Shown: in pieces, positions 22,735 through 31,591 of the stretch
Layout of the letters: every line of letters starts with the position of its first letter
Position numbering within the stretch: position 1 is the stretch's first letter
Source of the DNA: Streptomyces glomeratus
GTDB lineage: Bacteria; Actinomycetota; Actinomycetes; Streptomycetales; Streptomycetaceae
Length of the DNA stretch: 32,356 nt
Direction: 5' to 3'
NCBI RefSeq assembly: GCF_021462825.1
Contig: NZ_JAKEEB010000050.1
Span: 1-32,356 of the forward strand
Notes under the pieces: generated by a model
What the model was told of the DNA's origin: nothing
The model's database searches: none
What the model saw: only the letters and a program-made list of their open reading frames with translations
Program-made: the position numbers and the translations under genes

Positions 22735-23976
22735 TCAGGCCGGGAGGGTCAGGTGGTCGGCGGTGTCCCCGCGCCACTCGACCAGGAAGAGCGTCGCGTC
22801 GTCGCTGGTGTGCCCGCCTCGTTCCTCCTTCAGGGTGTGGGAGAGCCGGCGAAGCTCTCCGCGTAGTCCCTCTTCTGCCGGCTGCATGCTGTTGATGCAG
22901 TTGATGAGACGGTCCTCGCCGAAGGTCTCTCCGGCGAGGTTGCGCTCCTCGATGACGCCGTCGGTGTAGAACAGCACGCGATCACCGCGCTGGAGCTGTC
23001 GCCCGCTGATCTTGGGACGTTGTCCGCCGAAGCCGACCGGCAGGGTGGTCGCGCTCTCCAGCCGCTCCACGACCCGGTGGTCGCGGATGAGCAGCGGAGC
23101 CGGGTGGCCCGCGTTCACCCACAGCAGGGTGCCCTCCACGACGTCCAGATGCATCATCTGGGCCGTGACGAAGCGTTCGGGCCCGAACATCTGGGCGATG
23201 GCGTGATCCATGAAGGTGTACTTCTCGGACAGGTCGACCTGGGCGCGCCGGGCGTGCCGGTAGGCGCCGACGACGACGGTCGCCATCGTGGCGGCCTCCA
23301 GGCCGTGGCCCATCGCGTCGAACACTGCGGCGTGCAGGATCGTGTCGTTGAGGGCGTAGTCGAAGCTGTCACCGGCGATGTTGTAGGCGGGTTCCAGGAT
23401 CCCGGCGACCGCGACCTGCGGAGCCGACATCGCCAGCGGCGGCAGCAGGGACCACTGCATCTCCGCCGCGACGCTCATGGGTTCGCGGCGTCTGGCCTGG
23501 AAGAACTGGTCGGTGTAGCTGTGCTTGGTGACGATGATGTCGGCGACCAGTCCGGCGAGCCTGCCCAGCAGGCGCCGGTCGTCGTCGTCGACGGTGTCCA
23601 GGGTGACGGCCAGTACCCCCACCTGGTCGCTGCCGTCCAGCAGGGGCAGGTATATCCGGACACCGTCCGCCTGCGGGACCTCGACGGCGGTCGCGTTGAG
23701 GAACGCCCTGCCGGCGGGAGAGTCGGCGATCGGCTCGGGCCCGCCGACCAGCAGTCCCCTGCCGGGTAGCGGTGCCAGCAGTTCCTGTCCGTAGTCCTGC
23801 AGCAGGATCGACACGTCGCGGCCGCCGATGCTGGCCACCTCCTCCGCGACCAGTGGAGCGATCAGCTGCGGTGGCATCTCGTGGGCGCGGTCCAGCAGCA
23901 GGCCCAGCAGCCGCTCACCGAATCCTTCCGACCGGTCGGGCATGCTCCGAGGAGGCTGCCGGCCGCCTTCCGCCAT
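22735..23976 (-). CDS. PP2C/SpoIIE phosphatase with GAF-like N-terminus (413 aa)
   Basis: ATG at 23976 follows GGAGGAGGG. Residues ~20-150 form a GAF-like sensor (PPQLIAPLVAEEVASIGGRD, VRIYLPLLDGSDQVGVLAVT). The phosphatase domain starts near 170 (MQWSLLPPLAMSAPQVAVAG). Metal ligands are seen at AGDSFDYA (Asp203), FDAMGHGLEA (Asp220), FYTDGVIEERN and TSDDATLFLVEW. The first motif is AGDSFD instead of the more common GGDFYD, and motif two is FDAMGHG instead of GDVxGHG, an accepted subgroup of actinobacterial SpoIIE enzymes. It is cytoplasmic and probably dephosphorylates a STAS-type anti-sigma antagonist. No such antagonist is in the window, but an HATPase of the matching kinase type is at 28341. 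Confidence 0.9.
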   Translation of the reverse strand: MAEGGRQPPRSMPDRSEGFGERLLGLLLDRAHEMPPQLIAPLVAEEVASIGGRDVSILLQDYGQELLAPLPGRGLLVGGPEPIADSPAGRAFLNATAVEVPQADGVRIYLPLLDGSDQVGVLAVTLDTVDDDDRRLLGRLAGLVADIIVTKHSYTDQFFQARRREPMSVAAEMQWSLLPPLAMSAPQVAVAGILEPAYNIAGDSFDYALNDTILHAAVFDAMGHGLEAATMATVVVGAYRHARRAQVDLSEKYTFMDHAIAQMFGPERFVTAQMMHLDVVEGTLLWVNAGHPAPLLIRDHRVVERLESATTLPVGFGGQRPKISGRQLQRGDRVLFYTDGVIEERNLAGETFGEDRLINCINSMQPAEEGLRGELRRLSHTLKEERGGHTSDDATLFLVEWRGDTADHLTLPA

Positions 23977-24167
23977 GACCCCACCCTCCTCCCCACGTCC
24001 CTGAGCTGCCACTCGCGTGTATCCGGCACGGGCATGGTGCCCCGCCGAGCACAGTGCGTACAGAGTGCCGCCGCACATCGGCCGTACGGGGTCATTACGC
24101 CGACTGCGGCATGTCCATTCCCGCCGTCGGCTCCCCTGGCCATCGCCGGAGGCGACAACGGTCCAGG

Positions 24168-26645
24168 TCACGAAGGCTCCTGCGGTGCGGCGACCGCAGT
24201 AGCGCGAGCAACGATCTCCCGGAAGGTGGGAACTCCCAGGTCGACTGCCTCCTGTTTCCGGGCGATCTGCGCGTCGAGTTGGGCAATCTTTTCCTCGGCG
24301 TGGGTCAGGCTGCTCTGCAGTCCTTCGATCTCGCCGAGCCAGCCCTCCCGCTCAGCCTCCAGGATGCGCGCGAGGAGGTTGTCGCGGATCTCGACGAGCC
24401 GAGGCCGTTCGGACGCGTGAACGATCAGAACGGGGCAGCGGACACAAGCGTGCTCATGAGCACAATCAGTTCCGTATGCGCGGCCGCAGTCGCCCAGGGC
24501 AAGCTTGCGGCGCTCAAAGTGGCCGAGGAATTCGTCCCATTCCTCCGGGGTGACGGTGCGGTATTCCTCGACAGGCCGCAGGGCCCGGCGCCGGGCGATG
24601 AAGGCTCGATGTGCCTCGATGGCGTCTGTCGGGTAGATCGCGGCATATCCCATCGTCGTTCCGATGTGGTCGTGACCAGCAATGACCTGGGCGATGTGTG
24701 GCGGCATGCCGTTGAGGATGGAGTCCGTGATGAAGATTCGACGGAAGTCATGGGGCTGGAAGATGAGGGGCTCGCCCGCGCTGTCCACCAAACCCGAGGC
24801 CAGCAGAGTCGCGTCGAGTCCCCTGCGGATCGACGCTGCAGACAGCGGACGTGAGTATCCACTCATGCGATCTTGGAACAACAGTGGCATCGGCGGGTTC
24901 CAGACCCGTTCGTAGTGGTCGTAGCTTCGAACCAGGGGAACCCGACCGTCGGGGGCCCGGACTCGGGAGACAACCGCGCTCAGGACGTCCGCCAGTTCTG
25001 GTGTGACCAGGACAAGTCGCTCCTGGTCCGTCTTCGACGGGGCAATCTGCAAGAGCGGAACGACCTGACCAGTGGTGGGCAGCTTGTAGCTGATGATGCT
25101 GTGATGCCCCAGCTCGAGAAGCTCTTCGATGCGGATGCCGGTGTGCCGCAAGATCTCGATCGCAGCCCACGCCCAGAACGCACTCCGCTCCTCGCCCGCG
25201 AACGATCGTCGGCGGCCGGAGGCGTCCCAGGCATGGATCGGGCGTCCGTCAGCGCGCTTACTGGAGCGTGGGACGGTGAATGTCTCGCCCAATACGGTGA
25301 ATGTCGAGCTGAGCGGTGCGGCGTTGAGTGCATCGAGCCGGGCCTTGGCCTCCTTCCGGAGGCGGTCGGCTGTCTGCACCAGTGTGGGCAACGCGGGCAG
25401 GCGCTCACGAGTGCGTTGGTCCATCCGGGCCTTGAGCTGGCGGTCAGCCTTTGCTGTCGAGCACTCGGCTTCACTGATCGGGCAGGGAGCGACCCAAGCG
25501 GCCCACTGGCTGGGGTCTTCCACGGCCCACTCCGCCAGGTCCAAGTACAAGGCCCGGACCTGGGTCTTGATGGCAGTCGCGTTCCTGCGTGGCTCTGTGA
25601 CCTCGCCGAACGAGCCGTCGGGCAGACGCTTGCGGACGGTCTTCGTGGCCAGACGGAGCTTCCAGGCAGTGATCACCTCGGCTGGCAGCCGAAGAGAGTC
25701 GACGCCCGGATGATGTCGCTCCAGGTCATCCCAGAACCGAAGCGCCAGCGAGACGGTGAGCCCTTGCAAGGATGTGAAGTCGAGACCTACGGACCGATGG
25801 GAAAGATAGGCGACCAACAGATCGCGGATCGGCCGGCATTGCAGCTGGTAGCGGTCCACAAGATCTGCCGCAGTGAGTTGCCCGGTGCGGTGCGAGATCC
25901 GGAAGAGCGTGTGCGGTGCGTCTGCTGGAAAGAGGCCCAAGTCGCGCAGCCAGGTGTAGGCGAGCTCGATCCGCCGGTTGCTGTTGGTCCGGTTCGTGCG
26001 GTGCCATAGCAGCAGGTCACCGACGACGATGTCGTCGATGGTGCCGCCCTGGCAGGCCATGATCTCCGCGATGGTCTTCAGCCCGGACGAACCGTCAGCC
26101 GATGACAGGTTGGTCGGCAGTGACGCCCTCAGCCGGGCGAATCCCTCGGGGTCGCGCGTTGCCTCCAGAGCCGGTCGGAGGTGCCGTGATCTTGACCCGA
26201 TGAGGAACTCCGGGTCGGGTCTGACAGCATCCGCGCAGAGCAGCGCCAGAACCCCGACCAGCAGCGTTTCGCGGCGGGACACGCGGGCTTCCGAGCGGGC
26301 CCACTTCGCGAAGGCGTCCCTCCATCCTTGGGACGCGATCTGCTGGCCGTAGGTCGGGCTCGCCTGCCAGCGCTGTTGCCAGGTCTCGCCGGGGTAGGTC
26401 GCCAGCCAATCCAGCAGAAGGCGTGCACCGAACATACGAGTTTCCTGAGCGCTGCTGTCCGCAGCTCGCAGCGGCGGACGAGCCAGCCGCTCAAGGACTT
26501 CTCCGCGCGAGAGGGCCGTTGCTGGCCACGTACTCGGCTTTTCCCGAGATGGGAATCGGTCCATCAAGGCGAGCGCTTCTGCGCCCACCAAGCTCGTTTC
26601 CCGCGGGACGAAGCTCGAGGCGACCTGTGTCGTAGCGCTGGTCAT
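24168..26645 (-). CDS. Large tyrosine recombinase, TnpB-like of a Tn554-type element (825 aa)
   Basis: ATG 26645 overlaps the previous gene's stop (ATGA). The catalytic domain occupies ~480-690: TGIRIEELLEL (Arg505), then PHDFRRIF (His632, Arg635), AGHDHIGTTMGYAA (His658, Tyr667 as nucleophile). The long N-terminal ~470 residues are helical and family-specific. After the catalytic domain comes a Cys cluster (Cys720, Cys728, Cys734, Cys737: DCGRAYGTDCAHEHACVRCP), possibly a zinc site. A coiled coil at ~770-815 follows (SSLTHAEEKIAQLDAQIARK). A large recombinase with a shorter upstream partner is the tnpA-tnpB layout of Tn554. It is intact and all catalytic residues are present. Confidence 0.88.
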   Translation of the reverse strand: MTSATTQVASSFVPRETSLVGAEALALMDRFPSREKPSTWPATALSRGEVLERLARPPLRAADSSAQETRMFGARLLLDWLATYPGETWQQRWQASPTYGQQIASQGWRDAFAKWARSEARVSRRETLLVGVLALLCADAVRPDPEFLIGSRSRHLRPALEATRDPEGFARLRASLPTNLSSADGSSGLKTIAEIMACQGGTIDDIVVGDLLLWHRTNRTNSNRRIELAYTWLRDLGLFPADAPHTLFRISHRTGQLTAADLVDRYQLQCRPIRDLLVAYLSHRSVGLDFTSLQGLTVSLALRFWDDLERHHPGVDSLRLPAEVITAWKLRLATKTVRKRLPDGSFGEVTEPRRNATAIKTQVRALYLDLAEWAVEDPSQWAAWVAPCPISEAECSTAKADRQLKARMDQRTRERLPALPTLVQTADRLRKEAKARLDALNAAPLSSTFTVLGETFTVPRSSKRADGRPIHAWDASGRRRSFAGEERSAFWAWAAIEILRHTGIRIEELLELGHHSIISYKLPTTGQVVPLLQIAPSKTDQERLVLVTPELADVLSAVVSRVRAPDGRVPLVRSYDHYERVWNPPMPLLFQDRMSGYSRPLSAASIRRGLDATLLASGLVDSAGEPLIFQPHDFRRIFITDSILNGMPPHIAQVIAGHDHIGTTMGYAAIYPTDAIEAHRAFIARRRALRPVEEYRTVTPEEWDEFLGHFERRKLALGDCGRAYGTDCAHEHACVRCPVLIVHASERPRLVEIRDNLLARILEAEREGWLGEIEGLQSSLTHAEEKIAQLDAQIARKQEAVDLGVPTFREIVARATAVAAPQEPS

Positions 26646-27931
26646 GACACGTTCCGGCCGAAGAGGATGGACAAGGAGTCGGGGTTGTAGGACGGTTCAT
26701 CGACGGGCACGGGAGGCTCCTTGCGTCTCTGCTCCTGACGGGCATGGTGGGCAAGCCCAGCAGCAATGACGTCGTCCCTGGTGGGACAGTTGTAGATGTC
26801 CAAGGTCGACAGGTACTTGTGACCGAGGATCTTCTGCACGTAGACCGGCGGCATGTTCGGGTCGTCGAGCATCAGGAACGTCGCCGTGTGCCGCAGGTCG
26901 TGAAGGGTCCAGTTGGCGCCCAAGAGCTCGTTGGCACGGTTGAACATCATGCGGGCCGCGTCGTACTCCAGCGGCCGCCAAGGGCGCCGTAGTGTCCACC
27001 ACAGGGGGTGGTGGCGGCCGCGAGGCACGCCCATCTTCCAGGCAGCCTCTTGGTAGAGCCGCAGCCAGACGAACGCGTCCGGGGTAGCGGGCAGCTCCTG
27101 GTATTCGCGGCTGCCCTTGCGGATTACTCCGATGGTCTGCTCGCCTACGATCGCACCGCCCTGCTTGGCGGTAAGCAGTTCCTCGGCGCGGGCGCCAGTG
27201 GCGACCCAGAAGGCCAGCAGTGCCCGGTCGCGGTGCGAGCGGAGCCCGGCGAAGACCTCGGTGTACTTCTCGTCGGGAATCCGCCGCGGGATCTGCTGAG
27301 GAACGGTCGGCCGGTAGAGGCCGGTGCGCCGGTTCCGGTGCTTCTTCTCACCATCGCTGTGCGACCCGGGCCGAGCCGAGCGGCGTTCACGAACCAGCGG
27401 GAATGGGTTGACGAGCAATGCCCCGACGTTGCCATCCAGATGGAAGTCGTAGAACTGCCGCAGCACCGTCTCGCAGTGAGCACGGGTTCTCGGCGAGTAC
27501 TTCGTCCCGACGGTGGGCTTGCCGGTGACCGGATTCGGTGTCCCCGGCACCGGCCTGTCACTGCGAGGCGGTGGGATCTCGGACGGGGCCTTGCCTCGGT
27601 GGCGCCAGTGGACGCGTACCGGCTTGTCCGCCACCTTCATCCACAACATGAAGTCCCGGGCATCCTCCCGGGTCGCACGGTCCCACTCGACCCCGAGCAC
27701 CCACAAGAACCGGAACCAGCGCAGCAGATCCATGCCGTACGAGCGCGGCGTGAGCGGCGAGCTGTCCCTCGCCATCAGCTCCTTGAGGTACAGCACAGTG
27801 GGCATCACCGGTCTCCCGACCGGATCCAGCACCCTGTACGGCTCCCAGGGGTCTCCCGTCTCCAGTAGCCGGCCTAACTCGGGCAGGACGAAGGCCCTCA
27901 GATCCCTTACGGGACTTTGCTCATCAAGCAC
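26642..27931 (-). CDS. Tyrosine recombinase, TnpA-like of a Tn554-type element (429 aa)
   Basis: GTG at 27931 (MLDEQSPVRDLRAFVLPELG) is the first start in frame; the ribosome-binding site is weak. Residues ~40-165 give a SAM-like core-binding domain (SPLTPRSYGMDLLRWFRFLW). The catalytic domain has TGARAEELL (Arg248), LHDLRHTA (His344, Arg347), LGHKYLSTLDIY (His371, Tyr380). All canonical R-H-R-H-Y residues are seen. Its last codons overlap the start of the 825-aa recombinase by 4 bp, so the two are made together. Tn554 TnpA is ~361 aa, TnpB ~630, and TnpC ~125; here the pair is longer and no third small gene follows. Confidence 0.9.
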   Translation of the reverse strand: MLDEQSPVRDLRAFVLPELGRLLETGDPWEPYRVLDPVGRPVMPTVLYLKELMARDSSPLTPRSYGMDLLRWFRFLWVLGVEWDRATREDARDFMLWMKVADKPVRVHWRHRGKAPSEIPPPRSDRPVPGTPNPVTGKPTVGTKYSPRTRAHCETVLRQFYDFHLDGNVGALLVNPFPLVRERRSARPGSHSDGEKKHRNRRTGLYRPTVPQQIPRRIPDEKYTEVFAGLRSHRDRALLAFWVATGARAEELLTAKQGGAIVGEQTIGVIRKGSREYQELPATPDAFVWLRLYQEAAWKMGVPRGRHHPLWWTLRRPWRPLEYDAARMMFNRANELLGANWTLHDLRHTATFLMLDDPNMPPVYVQKILGHKYLSTLDIYNCPTRDDVIAAGLAHHARQEQRRKEPPVPVDEPSYNPDSLSILFGRNVS

Positions 27932-28340
27932 GTCGGGAAGCTAGCAGATACCCCACCTGAGCTGCGAAGACTTATGAGTTAGTTCGGTCAACAAGCCCGT
28001 CCCTGCACCGCGGCTTCTGCCCGTGCTGCGGAACCCACCTCGTCTCCGTCGCCGACGATTCCGAAATGATCATGGTGATGACCTTCAGCCTCACCGACCA
28101 GAGGTCGCCACGACCGACAGCCCGCCAGGCGGCGGTACCTGTTCAGCTTGCTCGGCGTCCGGAATTCGTCCTTCACCCATGTAGGGGATACTGGCACACC
28201 GCGATTTCGGCCCCGCAGTGCTGCCCTGCACGGTGCTGGCGATGTCCTTGCCCTGGACGAGGGCCAATAGAGGGGCGAAGGGCGTGTGCCGCGCAGGCGC
28301 GGGTACGGGCAGGGTGGCAACGGGGGAGAAGGCGGTCGGC
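27932..28340. other. Intergenic stretch between recombinase pair and HATPase gene
   Basis: Holds the GFA fragment at 27974-28099 and presumably an end of the recombinase element between 27932 and 27973. The remaining 240 bp before the HATPase gene contain no recognised gene. A minus-strand VKDEFRTPSKLNRYRRLAG frame at about 28100-28180 has no ribosome-binding site and is not accepted. Confidence 0.4.
27974..28099 (+). pseudogene. Fragment of a GFA/CENP-V-like protein
   Basis: In frame on the plus strand: STSPSLHRGFCPCCGTHLVS, then VADDSEMIMVMTFSLTDQ. The RGFCxxCGTHL motif is typical of the C-terminal zinc-binding half of GFA (glutathione-dependent formaldehyde-activating) domain proteins. 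No start codon or upstream CxC motif is present, and after 28099 the reading becomes noncoding. It begins 42 bp from the start of the recombinase gene, so the front half may have been removed when the element arrived. Confidence 0.45.
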
Positions 28341-28823
28341 ATGGAACCAGCGGTGCCCTTGGGTGAGGACGGCACGGCGCCGGATGAGCGCACCCTGCAG
28401 ACCGCCGTGGCCCTGAGCGGGGACGGCACGGACATCGCCCAGGCCCGCCACCTGACCGCCGGCTTCCTCACCCGTGTGCAGGCCGAACATGGGCTGCCCG
28501 TCTCGCAGCGCGCCATGGATCTGACCCAGCTGGTGGTCAGCGAGCTGGTCACCAACGCCCGCAAGTACGCGCCCGGCCCGATACTGCTGGACCTGCGCAT
28601 CACCGGCGACACGGTCGAAGTAGTGGTGTGGGACTCCGACCCGGTACTGCCGGTGGCCCGGGCCGCCGACGCAGGCCGGGTAGGACAGCACGGCCTGGAG
28701 ATCGTCATGGCCGTCTCCCAGGGCTTCGAAGCCCAGCGGGAGCCAGTCGGCAAACGCATCACCGCCCGCATCGCCCTCATAGACGACCCAGGCGGGGAAC
28801 TCGCCGGACGCCGGCCCCTGTAA
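28341..28823 (+). CDS. HATPase-domain anti-sigma regulatory kinase (RsbW-like), 160 aa
   Basis: ATG 28341 follows a GGGAGAAGG stretch; longer in-frame starts add only low-complexity residues. The GHKL ATPase motifs appear in order: N box ELVTNARKYAP, G1 VVWDSDPVLP, and G2 GQHGLEIVMAVSQGFEAQ. Residues ~25-60 form the helix pair before the N box (AQARHLTAGFLTRVQAEHGL). Proteins of this type phosphorylate anti-sigma antagonists and bind sigma factors of the SigB/SigF class, or act as free-standing signalling kinases; dozens exist per Streptomyces genome. It ends with a short tail GELAGRRPL. The only possible partner in view is the PP2C phosphatase at 22735, on the other side of the recombinases. 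Confidence 0.87.
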   Translation: MEPAVPLGEDGTAPDERTLQTAVALSGDGTDIAQARHLTAGFLTRVQAEHGLPVSQRAMDLTQLVVSELVTNARKYAPGPILLDLRITGDTVEVVVWDSDPVLPVARAADAGRVGQHGLEIVMAVSQGFEAQREPVGKRITARIALIDDPGGELAGRRPL

Positions 28824-29015
28824 CAGCAGGACGTTCGGCAGACCGTGTCGAGGACTGGCTGACGCGCACCCGGCAGCCACCCCGCGACGCCCACCCCCGG
28901 CACCTGCGCCTGATCCAGGGCGGAAGGCAAGGACCCCTCACGCGTCCGCAGGCCGGTCGGCGGCGGTCCGACGCCGCCTGACCAGCACTCGCCCACCCAC
29001 TCGGCCCCGCTCTGG

Positions 29016-29240
29016 TCACCGCCACACGCGCAGCTCCAGCTGCGGTAGGCGCCTGACCAGCCAGGCAGTGACGAGCCCGATGGCGGCACCGGCGGCGACG
29101 TCACTGGGGTAGTGGGCGCCTGACTGCATCCGCTCCACGGCCACGAGGGCGGCCGGCACCGAACAGTTCCTTCCGGCCAGCGGCCACGAGGGGGCAACCG
29201 CAGCCGTAAAGGCCACCGCGGCCGCGGTGGCCAACCTCGC
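29016..29240 (-). pseudogene. C-terminal remnant of a PAP2-family phosphatase
   Basis: The minus strand reads SVPAALVAVERMQSGAHYPS, then DVAAGAAIGLVTAWLVRRLP. The third PAP2 phosphatase motif (...R...SGAHYPSDV, with the catalytic His) and the last membrane helix are preserved. Motifs one and two (KxxxxxxRP and PSGH) are absent and nothing matching them lies upstream, so over half of the protein is missing. The break near 29240 marks another rearrangement junction. Confidence 0.65.
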
Positions 29241-29369
29241 ACTTTATGGTGCACCTGAACGAACTACGGACCGTGCTGACCGAGTTCACCTACGCTGCCG
29301 ACAGGCGTCCGTCCCTCGCGTCGGCGGGCGCTCGGCGGTTTGTGAGGAGTGGGCGTGGGACGGTGAACT

Positions 29370-30790
29370 TCAGCGCTCGCGCCGCAGGGAGACGTGCAGG
29401 GCTCCATTGTCGTCCCGGCTCAGGAAGCGTCCCGCGCCCTTTACGTTGGTCACCAGTGGCACGATGGTTCCGCGGCCGAGGACCTTCGCAGTATTAGGGC
29501 CCTCGTTGAGATCTACCTGCACGGCGGCGGGTTCGGTGCCTTCGGCAGTCGAGTCCTGCTGGACGGCTCCGTACGCGGTTCCATCGTCGCGGATCGAGAC
29601 GATCACGATGTCTTTCCGGTCGCCACTCTTGGCCAGACAGATACCCTTCTTCCGCTGCAGATCGAAGACGACGGGCCCGGCGGCGAGATATCGGCCGTTG
29701 GGTGATGCGACCACGCCGTACTCACGGTTCGATCGGTAGTTGCCCGCATTAATGTGGTTGTTCAGGTCGTAGCCGCAGGTCATGGATGCCTGAAGACGTC
29801 CTGTCCCCAGATCGTGCACGGACCACACGGGATCGGCGCCAGTGCCGTCCTCCTTGTCCGGGGTCTGCCAGCCGGCGAACAGGTGGCCGTCGATGACGCC
29901 ATAGGCCAGTCCGTTGAAGGGAGCTAGCTCGCCGGTCCGCTCGGTACCGCTCGGGCGCACAGAGTCGCTGAACCAGTGGCCCACCAGGCCAAAGCCTCCG
30001 TTGTAACACCAACCAACGGGCCTTCCGGGGTGGCCGTGATGACACGGCCCCCCGCGCAGTCAGCCTGGCCGCACTGGGACAGCAGGTCATCAGGATGGTT
30101 GTAGGCGGTGCTCTGACCCGTCACCACATTCACCGCATACGCACGTGCCGGGTACATGCCCGAGTCGACCATATTGCCCAGGCCGACCAGTACCCGGCCA
30201 CCGTACGCGGAGACCCGCACCGCCAGCTCTCCCTCTATCGGCAGGTCGATCTGCCGTAGCGGCTTCACCGACGTGCCCTGCCCGTCAGCGGCGTACACCG
30301 CCAGACTGACCACTGCGGTGCCGTCGTGCAGTGCGTCCTTCCTCCGCACGCCCTGGGCGTAGGTGACGACGTACTCGCGGCCCTCCTGATCAACAACCGT
30401 CACACCCGGCGTCTGCGACGACTCGGAATCGCTGGGCGTGGGTATCTCCCATGGCGCTGAAGACCACTTGATCCGCCCCGTGTCAGCGGCCCGCACTATG
30501 GTGGTGTAGCCGTTTGCAGCCCCCTGAATGCTGGCAACCCCACCGGCGCCCGGCACCGCCACCACGGGTACGTTGGCCGCCTGCTTCGGAACGCTGCCGA
30601 GTGCCGTGTCCCATCCCTCGCCCGCATCGTAGGCAGCAGGCACGCTCAGTTTGGCGAGTGGCTTCGCCTGGTGAAAGGGATTCAGAGGGTTGCCGTTGCT
30701 GCCCTTATGGCCGCCATCTGCCTGGCCGCTGCAGCCCGCCAGCGATACCACCGTCAGTGCCAACGCTCCCGCCACTGCCCGAACGCGCAT
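29370..30790 (-). pseudogene. Lipoprotein with a PQQ-like beta-propeller domain, split by one frameshift
   Basis: ATG 30790 follows GGGGA. The signal MRVRAVAGALALTVVSLAGC ends in lipobox SLAGC. The frame runs through PLAKLSVPAAYDAGEGWDTA, VAVPGAGGVASIQGA and YVVTYAQGVRRKDALHD to EGPLVGVT. At about 30003-30005 one C appears missing in the GTTACAACGG region. Restoring it gives TNGGFGLVGHWFSDSVRPSG, which continues in the second frame to SRDDNGALHVSLRRER. The rejoined protein is ~473 residues with repeated beta-strand units (VVASPNGRYLAAGPVVFDLQ) as in outer-surface PQQ/WD-like propellers. Either a recent pseudogene or a sequencing error, since only one lesion is seen. Function unknown. Confidence 0.75.
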
Positions 30791-31270
30791 CCCGTGTACG
30801 TCCCCTTTGCCCTCGTGACGGAGCCGTCGGACCGTCGGTGACCGTCCGACCGCCGACCGTATCAAGAGACCGAACAGCTCCCAACGCAGGCGCCAACGTC
30901 GAAGACGGCCATCGCGGCGGCTAACCTCGCGCTTTCTCGAAGCGGCGTCCAGCAGGTGATCAAGTAAAGACCAAGGCCCACTTGGCCGCGGACGGCCGTC
31001 CACGGCCTTTGGCGTTCACCGTCACTGCGGGCCATGCCGGTGACGGATCCACCTTCGAGACGGCCATGGCTCGCATCCACGTGCTCCCAGGCCCCCGCCG
31101 CTGATCAAGAACACGCGCCCGGCACCGCGGAAGCTCACCAAGCAAGGCCCCGATTTCGCCTCGTCAATTGAGCGAACTCTGTCGCGTCTTCCGGGCGGAC
31201 ACCGCCGCCTTCGTGGAGATGATCCGCCGTTTCCTCGCCAGCGCCCGACGCGCCCGAAAGGTCGACCCCC
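30791..31270. other. Intergenic stretch holding IS debris
   Basis: Contains the IS5 fragment at 30967-31104 and the possible short ORF at 31168. The lipoprotein promoter should lie in 30791-30960. GACGGAGCCGTCGG-type dyads at about 30819-30834 (CGACGG/CCGTCG) may be operator-like. Nothing else is evident. Confidence 0.35.
30967..31104 (+). pseudogene. IS5-family transposase fragment
   Basis: Plus-strand frame KTKAHLAADGRPRPLAFTVT, then AGHAGDGSTFETAMARIHVL and a stop at 31102-31104. The KxHLAxDGRxRPLAFxxTxGxxGD pattern is the region just after the first catalytic Asp in IS5/IS427-type transposases. Both sides are missing, leaving about 45 codons. No repeats were found. Confidence 0.65.
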
Positions 31271-31290
31271 ATGTACCTGGTGACCACTGA
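31168..31290 (+). CDS. Possible short protein (40 aa) overlapping the next gene
   Basis: TTG start 31168, ending TGA 31288-31290, 20 bp inside the next gene. The product starts MSELCRVFRADTAAFVEMIR, then RFLASARRARKVDP. A helix with basic tail is visible. No ribosome-binding site is clear, so the true start may be different or the frame may be a remnant. Confidence 0.25.
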   Translation: MSELCRVFRADTAAFVEMIRRFLASARRARKVDPHVPGDH

Positions 31291-31591
31291 CAGCCGGCTC
31301 GGGGCCGTCGTCGTCGCCCCTCAGTGCGCCGACGACCTCGACGACGAAACGCGCGCCGCTATCGAGGCCGCCGCCTTCACCTGGCGGTCCGACATCGAAG
31401 CCTTCACCCAACCCGGCCAGGACCGAGAGGCGGCCGCCCGAATCGGGCTGCGGCTCGTCCAGCTCGGGCACGACGTCTTGGCGGTCTCACCAGGCCAGCA
31501 CCAACCCAGCCCGGAGGCGGGGGAGTGGTACCCCCGCTGCCGGGACCGACCGAAGACACGACCGAAAGTCACACCATGCCCGACTCCCTGA
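31271..31591 (+). CDS. Hypothetical protein found with DUF6573 genes (106 aa)
   Basis: ATG 31271 has GAAAGG upstream. MYLVTTDSRLGAVVVAPQCA opens the protein, then DDLDDETRAAIEAAAFTWRS, DIEAFTQPGQDREAAARIGL. It is acidic and helical in its centre, with no catalytic motif. The last 25 residues are basic and proline-rich and may extend beyond the conserved part. The next gene starts inside its end (31576). Short genes of this kind precede DUF6573 genes in Streptomyces plasmids and integrative elements, but no role is known. The window's last bases contain a similar IEAYTKPGQDE stretch. Confidence 0.6.
   Translation: MYLVTTDSRLGAVVVAPQCADDLDDETRAAIEAAAFTWRSDIEAFTQPGQDREAAARIGLRLVQLGHDVLAVSPGQHQPSPEAGEWYPRCRDRPKTRPKVTPCPTP

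Noticed and set aside
23020..25713. Several long plus-strand frames opposite the second phosphatase and the large recombinase.
   Set aside because: All are antisense shadows with no ribosome-binding site and no motif.
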